DNA of 64,000 bases from Alphaproteobacteria bacterium SO-S41. GTDB taxonomy: Bacteria > Pseudomonadota > Alphaproteobacteria > Micropepsales > Micropepsaceae. The stretch covers positions 1,798,001 through 1,862,000 of the forward strand of contig AP024629.1 in NCBI GenBank assembly GCA_019670725.1, in the 5' to 3' direction. Shown here piece after piece: positions 55,750 through 64,000 of the stretch (within the stretch, counting starts at the first letter, position 1; each line of letters starts with the position of its first letter). Made by a program: the position numbers and the translations under genes. Under the pieces are notes generated by a model. The model was not told where the DNA came from. It searched no databases and was given only the letters and a program-made list of their open reading frames with translations.

Positions 55750-56205
55750 TTACGCGGCCAGGACGGCGCGGACGACCGCCATCTGGTCGAAGAAGGGGCG
55801 CTCGCAGATGATCTTGTCGCCGCCTTCGGGGAACTCGAACGTTGCGGCCATGCGAACCTTGAACGACTTGCCGGTCGGCGGGACGACGCGGTCGGGCAGC
55901 GTCAGCGGCCCGAGATGCGTGCCGGTGAGGAAGAACTCGACGAGCACGGTGTTGCTCGTATCGTCATGGGCGAGCGCTATGATCTCGTTGCCCTGATCGG
56001 GGAAGGGCGTACGCGAGGCTTTGAAATACGCGCGCACCGCCTCCTCTCCATCGGCTGAACTGCCGGGGCCGTAGAACTCGTAGCGCGGGTGTTCGAAGGT
56101 CGCGATGACGGCGTCCCAGTCGCAGGCGCATTCCAGCGCCATGTGATCGCGGACGGTCTTGAGGCGGCGGGCGGCGAGGTCGGTGGTCACGGGTGAGGCT
56201 TTCAA
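55750..56205 (-). CDS. SnoaL/NTF2-like protein
   Basis: A 151-residue NTF2-like fold protein with an N-terminal helix containing DHMALECACDWDAVIATFEHPRYEF region and a beta sheet closed by FEFPEGGDKIICERPFFDQ. It lies between the quinone oxidoreductase and SDR of the same operon. The TTG at 56205 overlaps the stop of the upstream gene; a GTG at 56190 is the alternative start. Members act as small isomerases, hydrolases or ligand binders, so this fits an operon for breakdown of a hydrophobic compound, without telling which one. Confidence 0.72.
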   Translation of the reverse strand: MKASPVTTDLAARRLKTVRDHMALECACDWDAVIATFEHPRYEFYGPGSSADGEEAVRAYFKASRTPFPDQGNEIIALAHDDTSNTVLVEFFLTGTHLGPLTLPDRVVPPTGKSFKVRMAATFEFPEGGDKIICERPFFDQMAVVRAVLAA

Positions 56206-57173
56206 TCGAGGGTCAGGACGATCTTGCCGAAATGCTGATTCGCGGCCATGCGGGCGAAGGCGGCGGCGAAATCGCCGAGCGGATAGGTGTGGTCGACGGG
56301 CAGGTTGAGCTTTCCGTCCGCGAGTGCCGTGCCGAGGGCGGTGGAGGTCGCGGCCATCACGGCTTCGACTTCAGCGGCGCTGCGGGTGCGGAAGGTAACG
56401 CCGACATAGGTGATGCGGCGGAGGGCATGGAGGTCGAAGTTGAACTCGCCCGTGTTGCCGCCGAGCCGCCCGACATTGACGATGCGGCCACCGATCCGGG
56501 TCGCGTGGAGATTGGCATTCATCAGCGGGCCGGCGACCTGGTCGATCACGAGATCGACGCCCTTGCCGCCGGTCGCTTCGGTGACGGAAGCAACCCAGCT
56601 GGGGTCGCGTGTGTCGATAGCGAGGTCGGCGCCGAATTCGGCGAGGCGGGCGCGGCGCTCGGCGGTGGTGGAGGAGCCGATGACGAGGCCCGCGCCGAGG
56701 AATTTCGCGATCTGCAGGCCCATCAGGCCGACGCCGGTGCTGGCGCCCTGGATAAGGACGCTCTGGCCGGGCTGGAGCTTCCCGTTGGTGACGATGGCGT
56801 CGTGCATGGTCTGCAACGCGACGGGGAGGCCGGCGGCTTCGGTGAACGAGAGCCGATCCGGCATCGCGTAGACGCGGCGCTGATGGGCGACGGCGTATTC
56901 GGAGTAACCGCTGCCACCGGCCGCCATCACGCGGTCGCCGGTTTTCCAGCGCTCGACATTCGCGCCGACCTCGACGATCTCGCCGGCCCATTCGAGGCCG
57001 AGGGAGAGGCCGGCGCCGCCGACTTTGCCGTGCGCGGCACCCTTCAGCATGAAGAGATCGGCCCGGTTGAGGGCCGCGGCCCTAATGCGGACGAGGATGT
57101 CGTCGGGACCGGGCGTCGGCGCGGCGACGTCGCGGAGGATCGGGCCGTCAGGGCTGGAGACGACGGCGCGCAT
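56202..57173 (-). CDS. quinone oxidoreductase-like MDR protein
   Basis: A 323-residue medium-chain reductase of the zinc-independent NADPH:quinone oxidoreductase type. I chose the ATG at 57173, which overlaps the stop of the VOC gene in TGATG. The opening MRAVVSSPDGPILRDVAAP and the Rossmann motif QGASTGVGLMGLQIAKFLGA near residue 145 are characteristic, and the closing FGKIVLTLD is typical of the family. It probably reduces quinones or enones with NADPH. Second gene of the TetR-facing operon. Confidence 0.86.
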   Translation of the reverse strand: MRAVVSSPDGPILRDVAAPTPGPDDILVRIRAAALNRADLFMLKGAAHGKVGGAGLSLGLEWAGEIVEVGANVERWKTGDRVMAAGGSGYSEYAVAHQRRVYAMPDRLSFTEAAGLPVALQTMHDAIVTNGKLQPGQSVLIQGASTGVGLMGLQIAKFLGAGLVIGSSTTAERRARLAEFGADLAIDTRDPSWVASVTEATGGKGVDLVIDQVAGPLMNANLHATRIGGRIVNVGRLGGNTGEFNFDLHALRRITYVGVTFRTRSAAEVEAVMAATSTALGTALADGKLNLPVDHTYPLGDFAAAFARMAANQHFGKIVLTLD

Positions 57174-57700
57174 CAGGCGACCGTGCGGATCGGGTCGGTG
57201 CCGTCCCACTCACGGGCGACGCGGCGGATGTGTTCGAAGAACTTGCCCTTCGCGCCGCTGATGTCGGAGATCTCGACGCAGGTGCCGGGATAGCGGCCGG
57301 TATCGAAATAGCAGAAGCGCCCTTGATCGCCGCCGATCTGGCCTTCGTGGCCGACCGTGTAGCCGAGCGCGAGGGCCTTGTCGTAGAGCGGCTGGAACTC
57401 CTGCGTCCAATAGGCGACGTGCTGGAGGCCTTCATGGCCGGCGTCGAGGAAGTCCTTGTAGATGGACGGCGCGTCGTTCAGCTGCTGGATGAGCTCGATC
57501 TGGAGGTCGCCCGAATTGGCGAGCGCGACGCTCATCTCCATGGGCGAGTCGATGCCGCGGTAGCGGAAATAGTCGGTGTTCACCTTGGGCACGTAGAACC
57601 ACGGGCCGACGCCGAGGACGTTCACCCAGTGGTCCATCGTCGCGCGGATGTCGCGCACGACATAGCCGTTCTGCGTGACGCTTCCGAAAATGCGGCTCAT
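57173..57700 (-). CDS. VOC family (glyoxalase-like) protein
   Basis: A 175-residue vicinal oxygen chelate protein, from the ATG at 57700 with GGGAGCTCCC upstream. It has the paired beta-alpha-beta modules: NGYVVRDIRATMDHWVNVLGVGPW in the first and GHEGLQHVAYWTQEF, GYTVGHEGQIGGDQGR in the second, with His and Glu ligands for a metal ion in IELIQQ and GTCVEISD. Its relatives include methylmalonyl-CoA epimerases, dioxygenases and fosfomycin-type transferases. It is the first gene of the operon divergent from a TetR regulator. Confidence 0.85.
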   Translation of the reverse strand: MSRIFGSVTQNGYVVRDIRATMDHWVNVLGVGPWFYVPKVNTDYFRYRGIDSPMEMSVALANSGDLQIELIQQLNDAPSIYKDFLDAGHEGLQHVAYWTQEFQPLYDKALALGYTVGHEGQIGGDQGRFCYFDTGRYPGTCVEISDISGAKGKFFEHIRRVAREWDGTDPIRTVA

Positions 57701-57738
57701 GGGAGCTCCCTGCATCTCGTCCCGACTGCTTGCAGGAC

Positions 57739-57759
57739 AATGTTTTATGTTATTACATT
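57739..57759. promoter_or_regulatory. candidate TetR operator
   Basis: A 21-base imperfect palindrome with arms AATGT (57739-57743) and ACATT (57755-57759), and AT-rich centre TTTATGTTATT. It lies midway between the VOC gene start and the TetR gene start, and a related AAATGTTATAC half-site occurs downstream near 57787. Placement fits control of both divergent transcripts. Confidence 0.5.
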
Positions 57760-57805
57760 GGATCACGCCCGCGCGCCGATCAAGCTAAATGTTATACGGC
57801 CCAAC

Positions 57806-58432
57806 ATGAGACTCGCCGCCCCAACCGCCCGTAAGACGCCGCGCGCCTATCACCATGGCGATCTGCGCGAGGCCCTGATCGCCGCTGCGATGGCCGAAGT
57901 GCAGGCGAACGGTGCCGACGGTGTGAACTTCAGTGCGCTGGCACGGACTGTGGGTGTGTCGCAGGCGGCACCCTATCGCCATTTCGCCGATCGCGACGAA
58001 CTGCTGGCCGCAGTGGCGGCAGAAGCGTTCCGGTCGTTCAGCGCGTCGCTGGCGGCGGAGATGCAGAAGGCGTCGCGCCGGTCGCCCGTGGGGCAATTGG
58101 CGCATGCCTATCTCGGGTTGGGCGTGAAGCAGATCGGGCTATATCGGCTGATGTACGGGCTGCATCTCGTGCAGCGCTCGTCGATCGGCAGCGAACTGCA
58201 GGTCGCGGTCGAAATGGGATTTCGCGAGATCCTTGCCATCATGGGCGAAGGGACGGACGCGCAGCTGCGCGAGCGCATCGCGCTGGGATTGTGGACGTCG
58301 CTGCACGGGGTGGTGATGCTGGTCGATCAGGGGCTCTTCCCGCTGAAGACCAGAAAGGTGACGACCGAGAATCTGGTGGATGACTTCGTCGCCGCCGCCG
58401 AACGCGCCATCGCCGCGGCAAAGCCGCGCTAA
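57806..58432 (+). CDS. TetR/AcrR family regulator
   Basis: A 208-residue regulator from the ATG at 57806. The DNA-binding domain reads YHHGDLREALIAAAMAEVQAN, then LARTVGVSQAAPYRHFADRDEL, a standard TetR helix-turn-helix with recognition helix ending in YRHF. The C-terminal half (LGLGVKQIGLYRLMYGLH, then LWTSLHGVVMLVDQGLFP) resembles the TetR_C domain found in regulators of lipid or aromatic catabolism. It is divergent from the VOC operon with an operator candidate between. Confidence 0.92.
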   Translation: MRLAAPTARKTPRAYHHGDLREALIAAAMAEVQANGADGVNFSALARTVGVSQAAPYRHFADRDELLAAVAAEAFRSFSASLAAEMQKASRRSPVGQLAHAYLGLGVKQIGLYRLMYGLHLVQRSSIGSELQVAVEMGFREILAIMGEGTDAQLRERIALGLWTSLHGVVMLVDQGLFPLKTRKVTTENLVDDFVAAAERAIAAAKPR

Positions 58433-58445
58433 GCGGCATCGCGAA

Positions 58446-58471
58446 CTTCCCCCGCGCGGAGGCGGGGGAAG
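58446..58471. terminator. GC-rich hairpin between convergent genes
   Basis: CTTCCCCCGC (58446-58455) pairs perfectly with GCGGGGGAAG (58462-58471). It lies between the convergent TetR gene and an exported-protein gene. No T-run follows; the C/G runs resemble the flanking hairpins of the dispersed repeats. Confidence 0.45.
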
Positions 58472-58480
58472 GGCAGGCGA

Positions 58481-59143
58481 TTACATCGCGCTGACTTGCG
58501 AGATCGTGCGGATGGTCACGACGCCCTTGGTGATCTGGTAGTTGATCACCGAGCCGGTCGCGGCTTCACCCTCGAATTTCAGATAGGCGGGAACGGGAAT
58601 TTCGCCGCCATAGGAGAGGACGCCGTCGTCCTTGGCATCAAGGCCGGGGATGGCCTTCACCACGTCCGCGACCGGCGCGCCGAGGCTGGGCAGGGTGCTG
58701 GTGAGGACGAGCGGCGTGGTCGGGGCGACGCAGGTGGGCGTGTCGCCGGCCGGTGCGACTTCCACGACGACGAAGTTGATACCGTAATTGTTGCCCATGA
58801 CGCCGTCGGACACGAACCAGGCCAGCGACGCGGGCGCGGTGGCATTCGCGGGCAGGGCGTAGCAGAGCCAGGACTTGCCGCGATTCTCGCCGTTGAAGTC
58901 GGAGATCTCGCCGCCATAGGTCTTCTGCAGGTCGGTGAGGGAGGTCAGCTCGAGCTGGACTTCGGTCTCGCCGATCTTGAGGCCATGGGCGGGCAGCGGC
59001 TCGACATTCTCGGTCGTCAGCGTTTCGTCGTAGAGCAGCTTGAAGCCGGGCGTGGCGGGCTCGGGCTGTTCGGCGGCGAAGGCGGGGGCGAGGAAAGCGG
59101 TCGTGGCGAAAACCGCGCCGGCGGCCATAAGCAGGTTCTTCAT
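58481..59143 (-). CDS. exported hypothetical protein
   Basis: A 220-residue secreted or periplasmic protein from the ATG at 59143, with AGGAAAA upstream; a longer frame has an arginine-rich leader unsuited to export. The signal peptide MKNLLMAAGAVFATTAFLAP is cleaved near AFAAE (residue 24). The mature protein is beta-rich with two cysteines and has no recognised domain. It sits between the TetR gene, which is convergent, and an alpha/beta hydrolase on the same strand. Confidence 0.65.
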   Translation of the reverse strand: MKNLLMAAGAVFATTAFLAPAFAAEQPEPATPGFKLLYDETLTTENVEPLPAHGLKIGETEVQLELTSLTDLQKTYGGEISDFNGENRGKSWLCYALPANATAPASLAWFVSDGVMGNNYGINFVVVEVAPAGDTPTCVAPTTPLVLTSTLPSLGAPVADVVKAIPGLDAKDDGVLSYGGEIPVPAYLKFEGEAATGSVINYQITKGVVTIRTISQVSAM

Positions 59144-59370
59144 ACTGATAATTTTCCTAGACCATGAGAAGCAGGTCGCGTGCCCCGATGCGGCCCGCGA
59201 TAAAGTAGTCGTTTCGGATCGGCTGGAACCGCGAACCGGTGCGGATGGCACGCTATCGGTCATGCCGGATGAACAGGGGATGACCCAATCGCGGCAGGAT
59301 CAGGGCACGCGCAAGCAGCTACGGCCAGAGATGCGGGCGCCTCTGTACGAAAACAACAAAACCAGCGCTA

Positions 59371-60204
59371 TCAGATGCGGGCGTCGAGCCAGGCCTGGAT
59401 GTCGGCCATCACGCTTTCCTTGCCGAGATCGGCGAGGGGGTCGTGGACGTGGTCCTCGTAGAGCTTCAGCGTCTTGTCGGTCGAGCCGGCATGGTCGTGG
59501 AAGAACTGGCTGCCCTGCCACTTCGTCGCCTTGTCCTTCTTGCCGTGCAGGATGAGGACGGGGAGGGTGATCTGCGGGAAGCCGGTCTTCAGCCGCTCGT
59601 CGGCGCGGGCGAGTGCGGCGACGGTCTTGGTCGGCTGGGTCTCGTGGTCGATCAGCGGATCCTCGTTCAGGTGCTTCACCCAGGCGGGATCGCGCGAGAA
59701 GTCCTCATTCTTGAGGCGCAGGACATGGGCGTGCGGGAAGAGGTGGCTGATGCCCTTCAGCACGGCGAGCGCGAAATCGGGCGCCGGGATCTGGAAGGCG
59801 AAGCTCTCGCAGATGAGGCCCTTGATCTCCGACTGGTGCTCCAGCGCGTAGACGCAGGACGTCACGCCGCCGGCGGAGTGGCCGAGCAGGAAGACCGGTA
59901 GGCCGGGCTCGCGCGACTTGGCGAAGAGGATGCAGGCGTGGAGGTCGCTGACATAGTCGTCGACGGTGTCGACATAGAAGCGTTCGCCGTCCGACTTGCC
60001 GCGCCCGCGCAGATCGACCGCGTAGACCGCGAGGCCGCTGGCGGCGAACTGCTCCGCCACCCAGGCATATTGCCCGCTATGCGCGTTGAAGCCGGGGCAG
60101 ATCGCAACCACCGCGCGGGGTGGGCCGTCTGGACGCCATGAGCGGACGTGAAGCTTGAGCTCGCCGGAGCCGGGAATGGTCTCTTCGGTCGTCGCGATGG
60201 CCAT
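59371..60204 (-). CDS. alpha/beta hydrolase, monoacylglycerol lipase-like
   Basis: A 277-residue cytoplasmic hydrolase from the ATG at 60204, behind AGGAGC. The oxyanion region is CPGFNAHSGQY, the nucleophile elbow GHSAGG near residue 105, the acid in LHGKKDKATK and the His in YEDHVHDPL. The AVYAVDLRGRGKSDGERFY segment is typical of the serine aminopeptidase/monoacylglycerol lipase group. It probably hydrolyses monoacylglycerols or lysophospholipids. No operon partner is obvious. Confidence 0.85.
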   Translation of the reverse strand: MAIATTEETIPGSGELKLHVRSWRPDGPPRAVVAICPGFNAHSGQYAWVAEQFAASGLAVYAVDLRGRGKSDGERFYVDTVDDYVSDLHACILFAKSREPGLPVFLLGHSAGGVTSCVYALEHQSEIKGLICESFAFQIPAPDFALAVLKGISHLFPHAHVLRLKNEDFSRDPAWVKHLNEDPLIDHETQPTKTVAALARADERLKTGFPQITLPVLILHGKKDKATKWQGSQFFHDHAGSTDKTLKLYEDHVHDPLADLGKESVMADIQAWLDARI

Positions 60205-60320
60205 CGAAAGCTCCTGAATTGCGTGCCGTGGTGCCATAGCATTCGATGTTGCGCATCACGCGGTGACGGATCGCCGCGGCGATCGTTGACAGGCGGAAGC
60301 GCTGCGCCTACGCGGTGCGC

Positions 60321-60722
60321 ATGCGGCGGATGATTTTGCCAAGATCGGTTGGCTGGGGGCGCGATCTGATGATCGCGCTGGCGTTGTTCGCCGCCGTGCT
60401 GCGGGCGTTGGTGCCGCAGGGCTTCATGCTGTCGGCCGAGGGCGGCGAACCGTCGATCGTCATCTGTACCGCCGACGGCATGCGCACGGTGACGGGCGAG
60501 CCGACCGACAAGCAGAAGCCGAGCGATGTGCTGGCCGGTATGAACGCGCCCTGCGCCTTTGCCGGGCTCGGCGCGATGGCGCCGCCGCCTGTGCTCCATG
60601 TCGTTGCGGTGGAGCAGGCGATCCGTCTCGTCCTGCTGACGCCCAACGAGACGCCCCGGCTTCTTTCAAGCACGGCCTTCCGGCTGCAGGCGCCACGCGC
60701 GCCGCCTTCTCTCCACGCCTGA
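60321..60722 (+). CDS. DUF2946-like protein
   Basis: A 133-residue protein from the ATG at 60321; ATG 60330 and GTG 60315 are in frame. It has an N-terminal hydrophobic helix (ALALFAAVLRALVPQGFML) and then the DUF2946 pattern of PQGFML, IVICTADG and APCAFAG, with paired cysteines. DUF2946 genes very often precede TonB-dependent receptors or copper genes, as here, where a receptor starts 64 bases downstream. A metal-related role is inferred from context. Confidence 0.7.
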   Translation: MRRMILPRSVGWGRDLMIALALFAAVLRALVPQGFMLSAEGGEPSIVICTADGMRTVTGEPTDKQKPSDVLAGMNAPCAFAGLGAMAPPPVLHVVAVEQAIRLVLLTPNETPRLLSSTAFRLQAPRAPPSLHA

Positions 60723-60786
60723 TCGTCTGAACCCGAAGGCGATGCGCTGGCGCGCGCCGCCGTCCGATCTCGTGTGGAGCATTGTC

Positions 60787-63096
60787 ATGTCTGTGTTGAA
60801 GTCGCGCGCGTGGGTGCGCGTGTTGTTGTCGTCCGTCGCGCTGGGAAGCGTTGCTGAGGCGCAGGTTGAATGGCCTGCGGCGGGGGCGTCGAAGACGTCC
60901 GAGACCGTCGTCGTCACGGGGCAGCGCGTGCCCGCGGGGCGGACGACCAGCCCGGCGCCGCGCGAAACGGTGACGGCGGCGGAGGCCGCCGAGCGGATCA
61001 ATGTCGTCAATACCGAGGACATTCTCAAATACCTGCCGAGCATCTTCGTCAGGAAGCGTCACATCGGCGACATCCAGGACCCGATCACCACGCGGACGTC
61101 GGGCGTGGGGCAGAGTGCACGGAGCCTGATCTTCGCGGACGGGATTCTGCTGTCCTCGCTGATCGGCAACAACAACTCCGCGGCCTCGCCGCATTGGGGG
61201 ATGGTGGCGCCGGAGGACATCGCCAAGGTCGACGTGATGTATGGGCCGTTCGGTGCCGCTTATGCCGGCAACTCGGTGGGCGCGGTGGTGGAGATCACCA
61301 CACGGATGCCGGACCGGCTCGAGGTCGATGGCAAGACGCTGGCAGGGTTTCAGAGCTTCAGCCAGTACGGCACGTCAGGCACCTATGACGCGTATCAGGT
61401 GAGCGCGGGCTTAGGCGACCGGAGTGGCGCGTTCGCCTGGCGGCTCAGCCTCAACCATGTCGGCTCACATAGCCAGCCGCTGGCCTATGTGACGCTCGCG
61501 CGTCCGGTGGCACCAACCAGTGTGGGGACAGTGGTGACCGGCGCATTCGCGGGGATCAACCGCACAGGCGCGCCGATCGCGATCATCGGGGCCGGCGGGT
61601 TCGAGCATCAGCAACAGGATACGGCGACGCTTAAGCTGACCTATGACCTGACGCCCCACTGGCGTGTCGCCTATACGGCGAGCCTGTTCGTGCAGGACAA
61701 CGATGCCGAGGCCGAGACCTATCTGCGCAGCGCGAGCGGCGCGCCGGTCTATGCGGGCGCGGTGAATATCGGCGGCTATGCCTACACGATCGCGGCGAGT
61801 GCGTTTTCCAACAATGTCTATCGGCTCGACCAGAAGCATCTGGCGCAGGCGTTGTCGTTGACTGGTGAAGGCGACGGCGATTGGGACTGGAGTTTCATTG
61901 CGACGCGCTACGACTATCTGGATGACGAGCAGCGGACGCCCAGCGTCGCGCTGCCTTCGGCCTCTGCGGGCGGCGCGGGCACGCTGGCGCGGTATTCGGG
62001 CACGGGCTGGACGACGCTGGACGCCAAGGCGGTGTGGCGGGCGAGCGATGCGCTCGCCGTCAGCTTCGGCCTGCATCGAGATGCCGTGTCGCTGGATCTC
62101 AAGCGCTTCACGACGGCGGACTGGGTCGGCGGTCCGGCGGGGGCGCTGGCGAGTGAGGCGCGCGGCCAGACGGAGACGAAGGCGGCCTGGGTGCAGGGCG
62201 TCTGGGAGGTCGCGCCGGCGGTGACGGCGACGCTTGGCCTGCGCATCGAGGACTGGCGCGCGTCGGACGGCTACAACTATTCGCTGAGTCCGGCGCTGGC
62301 GGTGACGCAACCTGAAGTGTCGGGGACGTTCAGCTCGCCCAAGGCCTCGCTGGCGTGGCGGCCGGACGACGCGTGGACGGTGACGGCGTCGTGGGGCGTC
62401 GCCTATCGCATGCCGACGGTGACGGAACTGTATCAGACGATCACGACGGGCGCGGTGCTAACGGTGCCCAATCCGAACCTAAGGCCCGAGCATGCGAACA
62501 GCTATGACCTTTCGGTCGCCTATGCCCGCGGCGAAGGGCGGGTGCGACTGTCGCTGTTCGCCGAGGATCTGGACGATGCACTGATCTCGCAATCGGCACC
62601 GCTGGTGCCGGGATCGACGACGCTGTTCAGCTATGTCCAGAACATTGACGAGGTGCGATCGCGCGGCGTTGAAGCCGTCTTCGACTGGAACAATGTGCTG
62701 ATCGACGGGCTGCAGCTTTCGGGCGCCGTGACCTATGTCGATTCCGAGATTGTCTCTGACCCCGCCTTTCGCGCGGCGGAGGGCAAGCGGACGCCGCAGA
62801 TCCCGCGCTGGCGGGCGACGCTGGCGGCGACCTGGCGGCCGACAGAGGCGCTCTCGCTGACGCTGGCGGGGCGGTATGGCGACCGGTCCTACGGGACGAT
62901 CGACAATAGCGATGTCGTCTCCGACACTTACCAGGGATTCGACGACTATTTCGTGGTGGATGCGCGGGTGCGTTACCAGCTCAACGAGCACTGGTCGGCC
63001 TCGGTCGGGGTGGACAATCTGAACGACGACCGGTCGTTCATTTTCCACCCGTTTCCGCAGCGAACGGTGCTGTTCGACCTGCACTATTCGGGCTGA
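60787..63096 (+). CDS. TonB-dependent outer membrane receptor
   Basis: A 769-residue receptor from the ATG at 60787, preceded by GTGGAG. The signal peptide is cleaved near AEA-QVE (residue 25). A TonB-box-like SETVVVTGQ segment leads into the plug domain (residues about 45-170: LKYLPSIFVRKRH, GVGQSARSLIFADG, VDVMYGPFGAAYAGNSVGA), followed by a 22-strand barrel ending in the aromatic C-terminal LFDLHYSG. It imports a chelated metal or other large ligand, driven by TonB. The DUF2946 neighbour suggests copper, but the sequence does not fix the ligand. Confidence 0.93.
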   Translation: MSVLKSRAWVRVLLSSVALGSVAEAQVEWPAAGASKTSETVVVTGQRVPAGRTTSPAPRETVTAAEAAERINVVNTEDILKYLPSIFVRKRHIGDIQDPITTRTSGVGQSARSLIFADGILLSSLIGNNNSAASPHWGMVAPEDIAKVDVMYGPFGAAYAGNSVGAVVEITTRMPDRLEVDGKTLAGFQSFSQYGTSGTYDAYQVSAGLGDRSGAFAWRLSLNHVGSHSQPLAYVTLARPVAPTSVGTVVTGAFAGINRTGAPIAIIGAGGFEHQQQDTATLKLTYDLTPHWRVAYTASLFVQDNDAEAETYLRSASGAPVYAGAVNIGGYAYTIAASAFSNNVYRLDQKHLAQALSLTGEGDGDWDWSFIATRYDYLDDEQRTPSVALPSASAGGAGTLARYSGTGWTTLDAKAVWRASDALAVSFGLHRDAVSLDLKRFTTADWVGGPAGALASEARGQTETKAAWVQGVWEVAPAVTATLGLRIEDWRASDGYNYSLSPALAVTQPEVSGTFSSPKASLAWRPDDAWTVTASWGVAYRMPTVTELYQTITTGAVLTVPNPNLRPEHANSYDLSVAYARGEGRVRLSLFAEDLDDALISQSAPLVPGSTTLFSYVQNIDEVRSRGVEAVFDWNNVLIDGLQLSGAVTYVDSEIVSDPAFRAAEGKRTPQIPRWRATLAATWRPTEALSLTLAGRYGDRSYGTIDNSDVVSDTYQGFDDYFVVDARVRYQLNEHWSASVGVDNLNDDRSFIFHPFPQRTVLFDLHYSG

Positions 63097-63182
63097 AGGC
63101 GGGGCACGTTGCCCGGGGGCGCGTCCTTAGGTAAAGAGCGCCCCAACCCGCAACACCGCCGCCCCTGCCGAGGAGCCCGCCC

Positions 63183-64000
63183 ATGGCGTCCTATCAATAC
63201 GTCTACGTGATGAAGCAGCTGTCCAAGTCCTATACGGGCGGGAAGCAGGTGCTGAAGGATATCTATCTCTCGTTCTATCCGGGCGCAAAGATCGGCGTGC
63301 TGGGCGTCAACGGCTCGGGCAAGTCGACCCTGCTGAAGATCATGGCGGGGCTCGACAAGGAATTCACCGGCGAGGCCTGGGCGGCCGAGGGCGCGCGGAT
63401 CGGCTATCTGGAGCAGGAGCCGCAGCTCGATCCGACCAAGAGCGTGCGCGAGAACGTCATGATGGGCGTCGCCAAGAAGAAGGCGCTGCTCGACCGCTAC
63501 AACGAGATCGCGGCGGACTATTCGGACGAGACCGCCGACGAGATGGCCCAGCTGCAGGACCAGATCGACGCGCAGAACCTGTGGGATCTCGACAGCCAGA
63601 TCGACCAGGCGATGGACGCGCTGCGCTGTCCGCCCGACGATGCCGATGTCGAGAAGCTCTCAGGTGGCGAGCGTCGCCGCGTGGCGCTGTGCCGCCTGCT
63701 GCTCGACCAGCCCGACCTGCTGCTGCTGGACGAACCGACCAACCACCTCGACGCGGAGTCAGTGGCGTGGCTGGAAGGCCATCTGCGGACCTATCCGGGC
63801 GCGATCCTGATCGTCACCCACGACCGCTACTTCCTCGACAATGTCACCGGCTGGATCCTGGAGCTCGATCGCGGGCAGGGCATTCCCTACGAGGGCAACT
63901 ACACCCAGTGGCTGGCGCAGAAGCAGAAGCGCCTGGCGCAGGAAGGCCGCGAGGACGAGGCCCGGCAGAAGACCCTCGCGCGTGAGCAGGAGTGGATCGC
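63183..64000 (+). CDS. ettA: energy-dependent translational throttle protein EttA, 5' part
   Basis: The first 272 residues of an ABC-F ATPase, cut by the window edge. It begins [19 protein letters not shown], with Walker [10 protein letters not shown] near residues 40-48, the ABC signature [11 protein letters not shown] near 160-170, Walker [13 protein letters not shown] near 179-190, and the H-loop TH in the strand after. The arm subdomain between Walker A and signature is present. EttA binds the ribosomal E-site when ATP/ADP ratio is low and controls entry into elongation. The second ATPase half lies right of the window. Confidence 0.94.
   Translation, partial: MASYQYVYVMKQLSKSYTGGKQVLKDIYLSFYPGAKIGVLGVNGSGKSTLLKIMAGLDKEFTGEAWAAEGARIGYLEQEPQLDPTKSVRENVMMGVAKKKALLDRYNEIAADYSDETADEMAQLQDQIDAQNLWDLDSQIDQAMDALRCPPDDADVEKLSGGERRRVALCRLLLDQPDLLLLDEPTNHLDAESVAWLEGHLRTYPGAILIVTHDRYFLDNVTGWILELDRGQGIPYEGNYTQWLAQKQKRLAQEGREDEARQKTLAREQEWI

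Overview
The window is a stretch of high-GC (roughly two thirds G+C by eye), densely coded bacterial chromosome with many convergent overlaps of a few bases and short operons. Several traits point to an alphaproteobacterium: a LexA box of the alphaproteobacterial direct-repeat type (GTTC-N7-GTTC), the yqeY-like/dnaG/rpoD order, dispersed GC-rich intergenic palindromes typical of that class, and a SAICAR synthase, GreA and CarAB of ordinary proteobacterial type. The genus cannot be fixed from the sequence alone. I see no rRNA, CRISPR array, transposase, phage gene or plasmid origin. One tRNA, tRNA-Ile2(CAU), is present.

Layout. 1-7.3 kb: end of a beta-propeller protein, an unrecognised 482-residue protein, an EF-G-like GTPase, purC, a small His-rich membrane protein, and two adjacent HAD proteins of identical length, the second lacking its catalytic residues. 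7.3-16.1 kb: a gene-poor interval with terminator-like hairpins, trxB divergent from an Lrp/AsnC regulator, a membrane sensor kinase, a Tet-type MFS exporter, a GT4/GT90 glycosyltransferase pair, greA and a third HAD protein. 16.1-25 kb: carB and carA, separated by cspA, two paralogous small basic proteins, two exported proteins, a zinc ribbon, an HD phosphohydrolase and an alpha/beta hydrolase. 25-31 kb: accessory oxidoreductases with divergent regulators (XRE, TetR), membrane proteins and several dispersed palindromic repeats. 31-35.7 kb: yqeY-like, dnaG, rpoD. 35.7-40.5 kb: small enzymes, an HxlR regulator with a clear operator candidate, DUF4287/DUF5655 and SnoaL-like proteins, a class III nucleotide cyclase and a flavin reductase.

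40.5-43.2 kb holds the most interesting unit: a two-gene DNA-repair operon, a radical SAM protein followed by a DUF4130-UdgX fusion. A perfect LexA box lies across the start codon of the first gene, and that gene's product ends in a beta-clamp-like QLTLF tail. 43.3-49.4 kb is a signalling block: MscS channel, a possible degenerate EAL-like protein, two single-domain response regulators and a large multi-PAS hybrid kinase. 49.5-54.8 kb: desaturase, glutathione peroxidase, a lipoprotein, an S9 peptidase and a SIMPL-domain protein. 54.9-58.4 kb: tRNA-Ile2 facing a four-gene operon (VOC, quinone oxidoreductase, NTF2-like, SDR) divergent from a TetR regulator. 58.5-64 kb: an exported protein, a monoacylglycerol-lipase-like hydrolase, a DUF2946/TonB-receptor pair that suggests metal uptake, and the start of the ABC-F translation factor EttA.

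Most chromosomal core functions here (pyrimidine and purine synthesis, replication priming, main sigma factor, transcript cleavage) are intact. The accessory genes are mostly small oxidoreductase units, each facing its own regulator. All family assignments are from motif recognition by eye without database searches.
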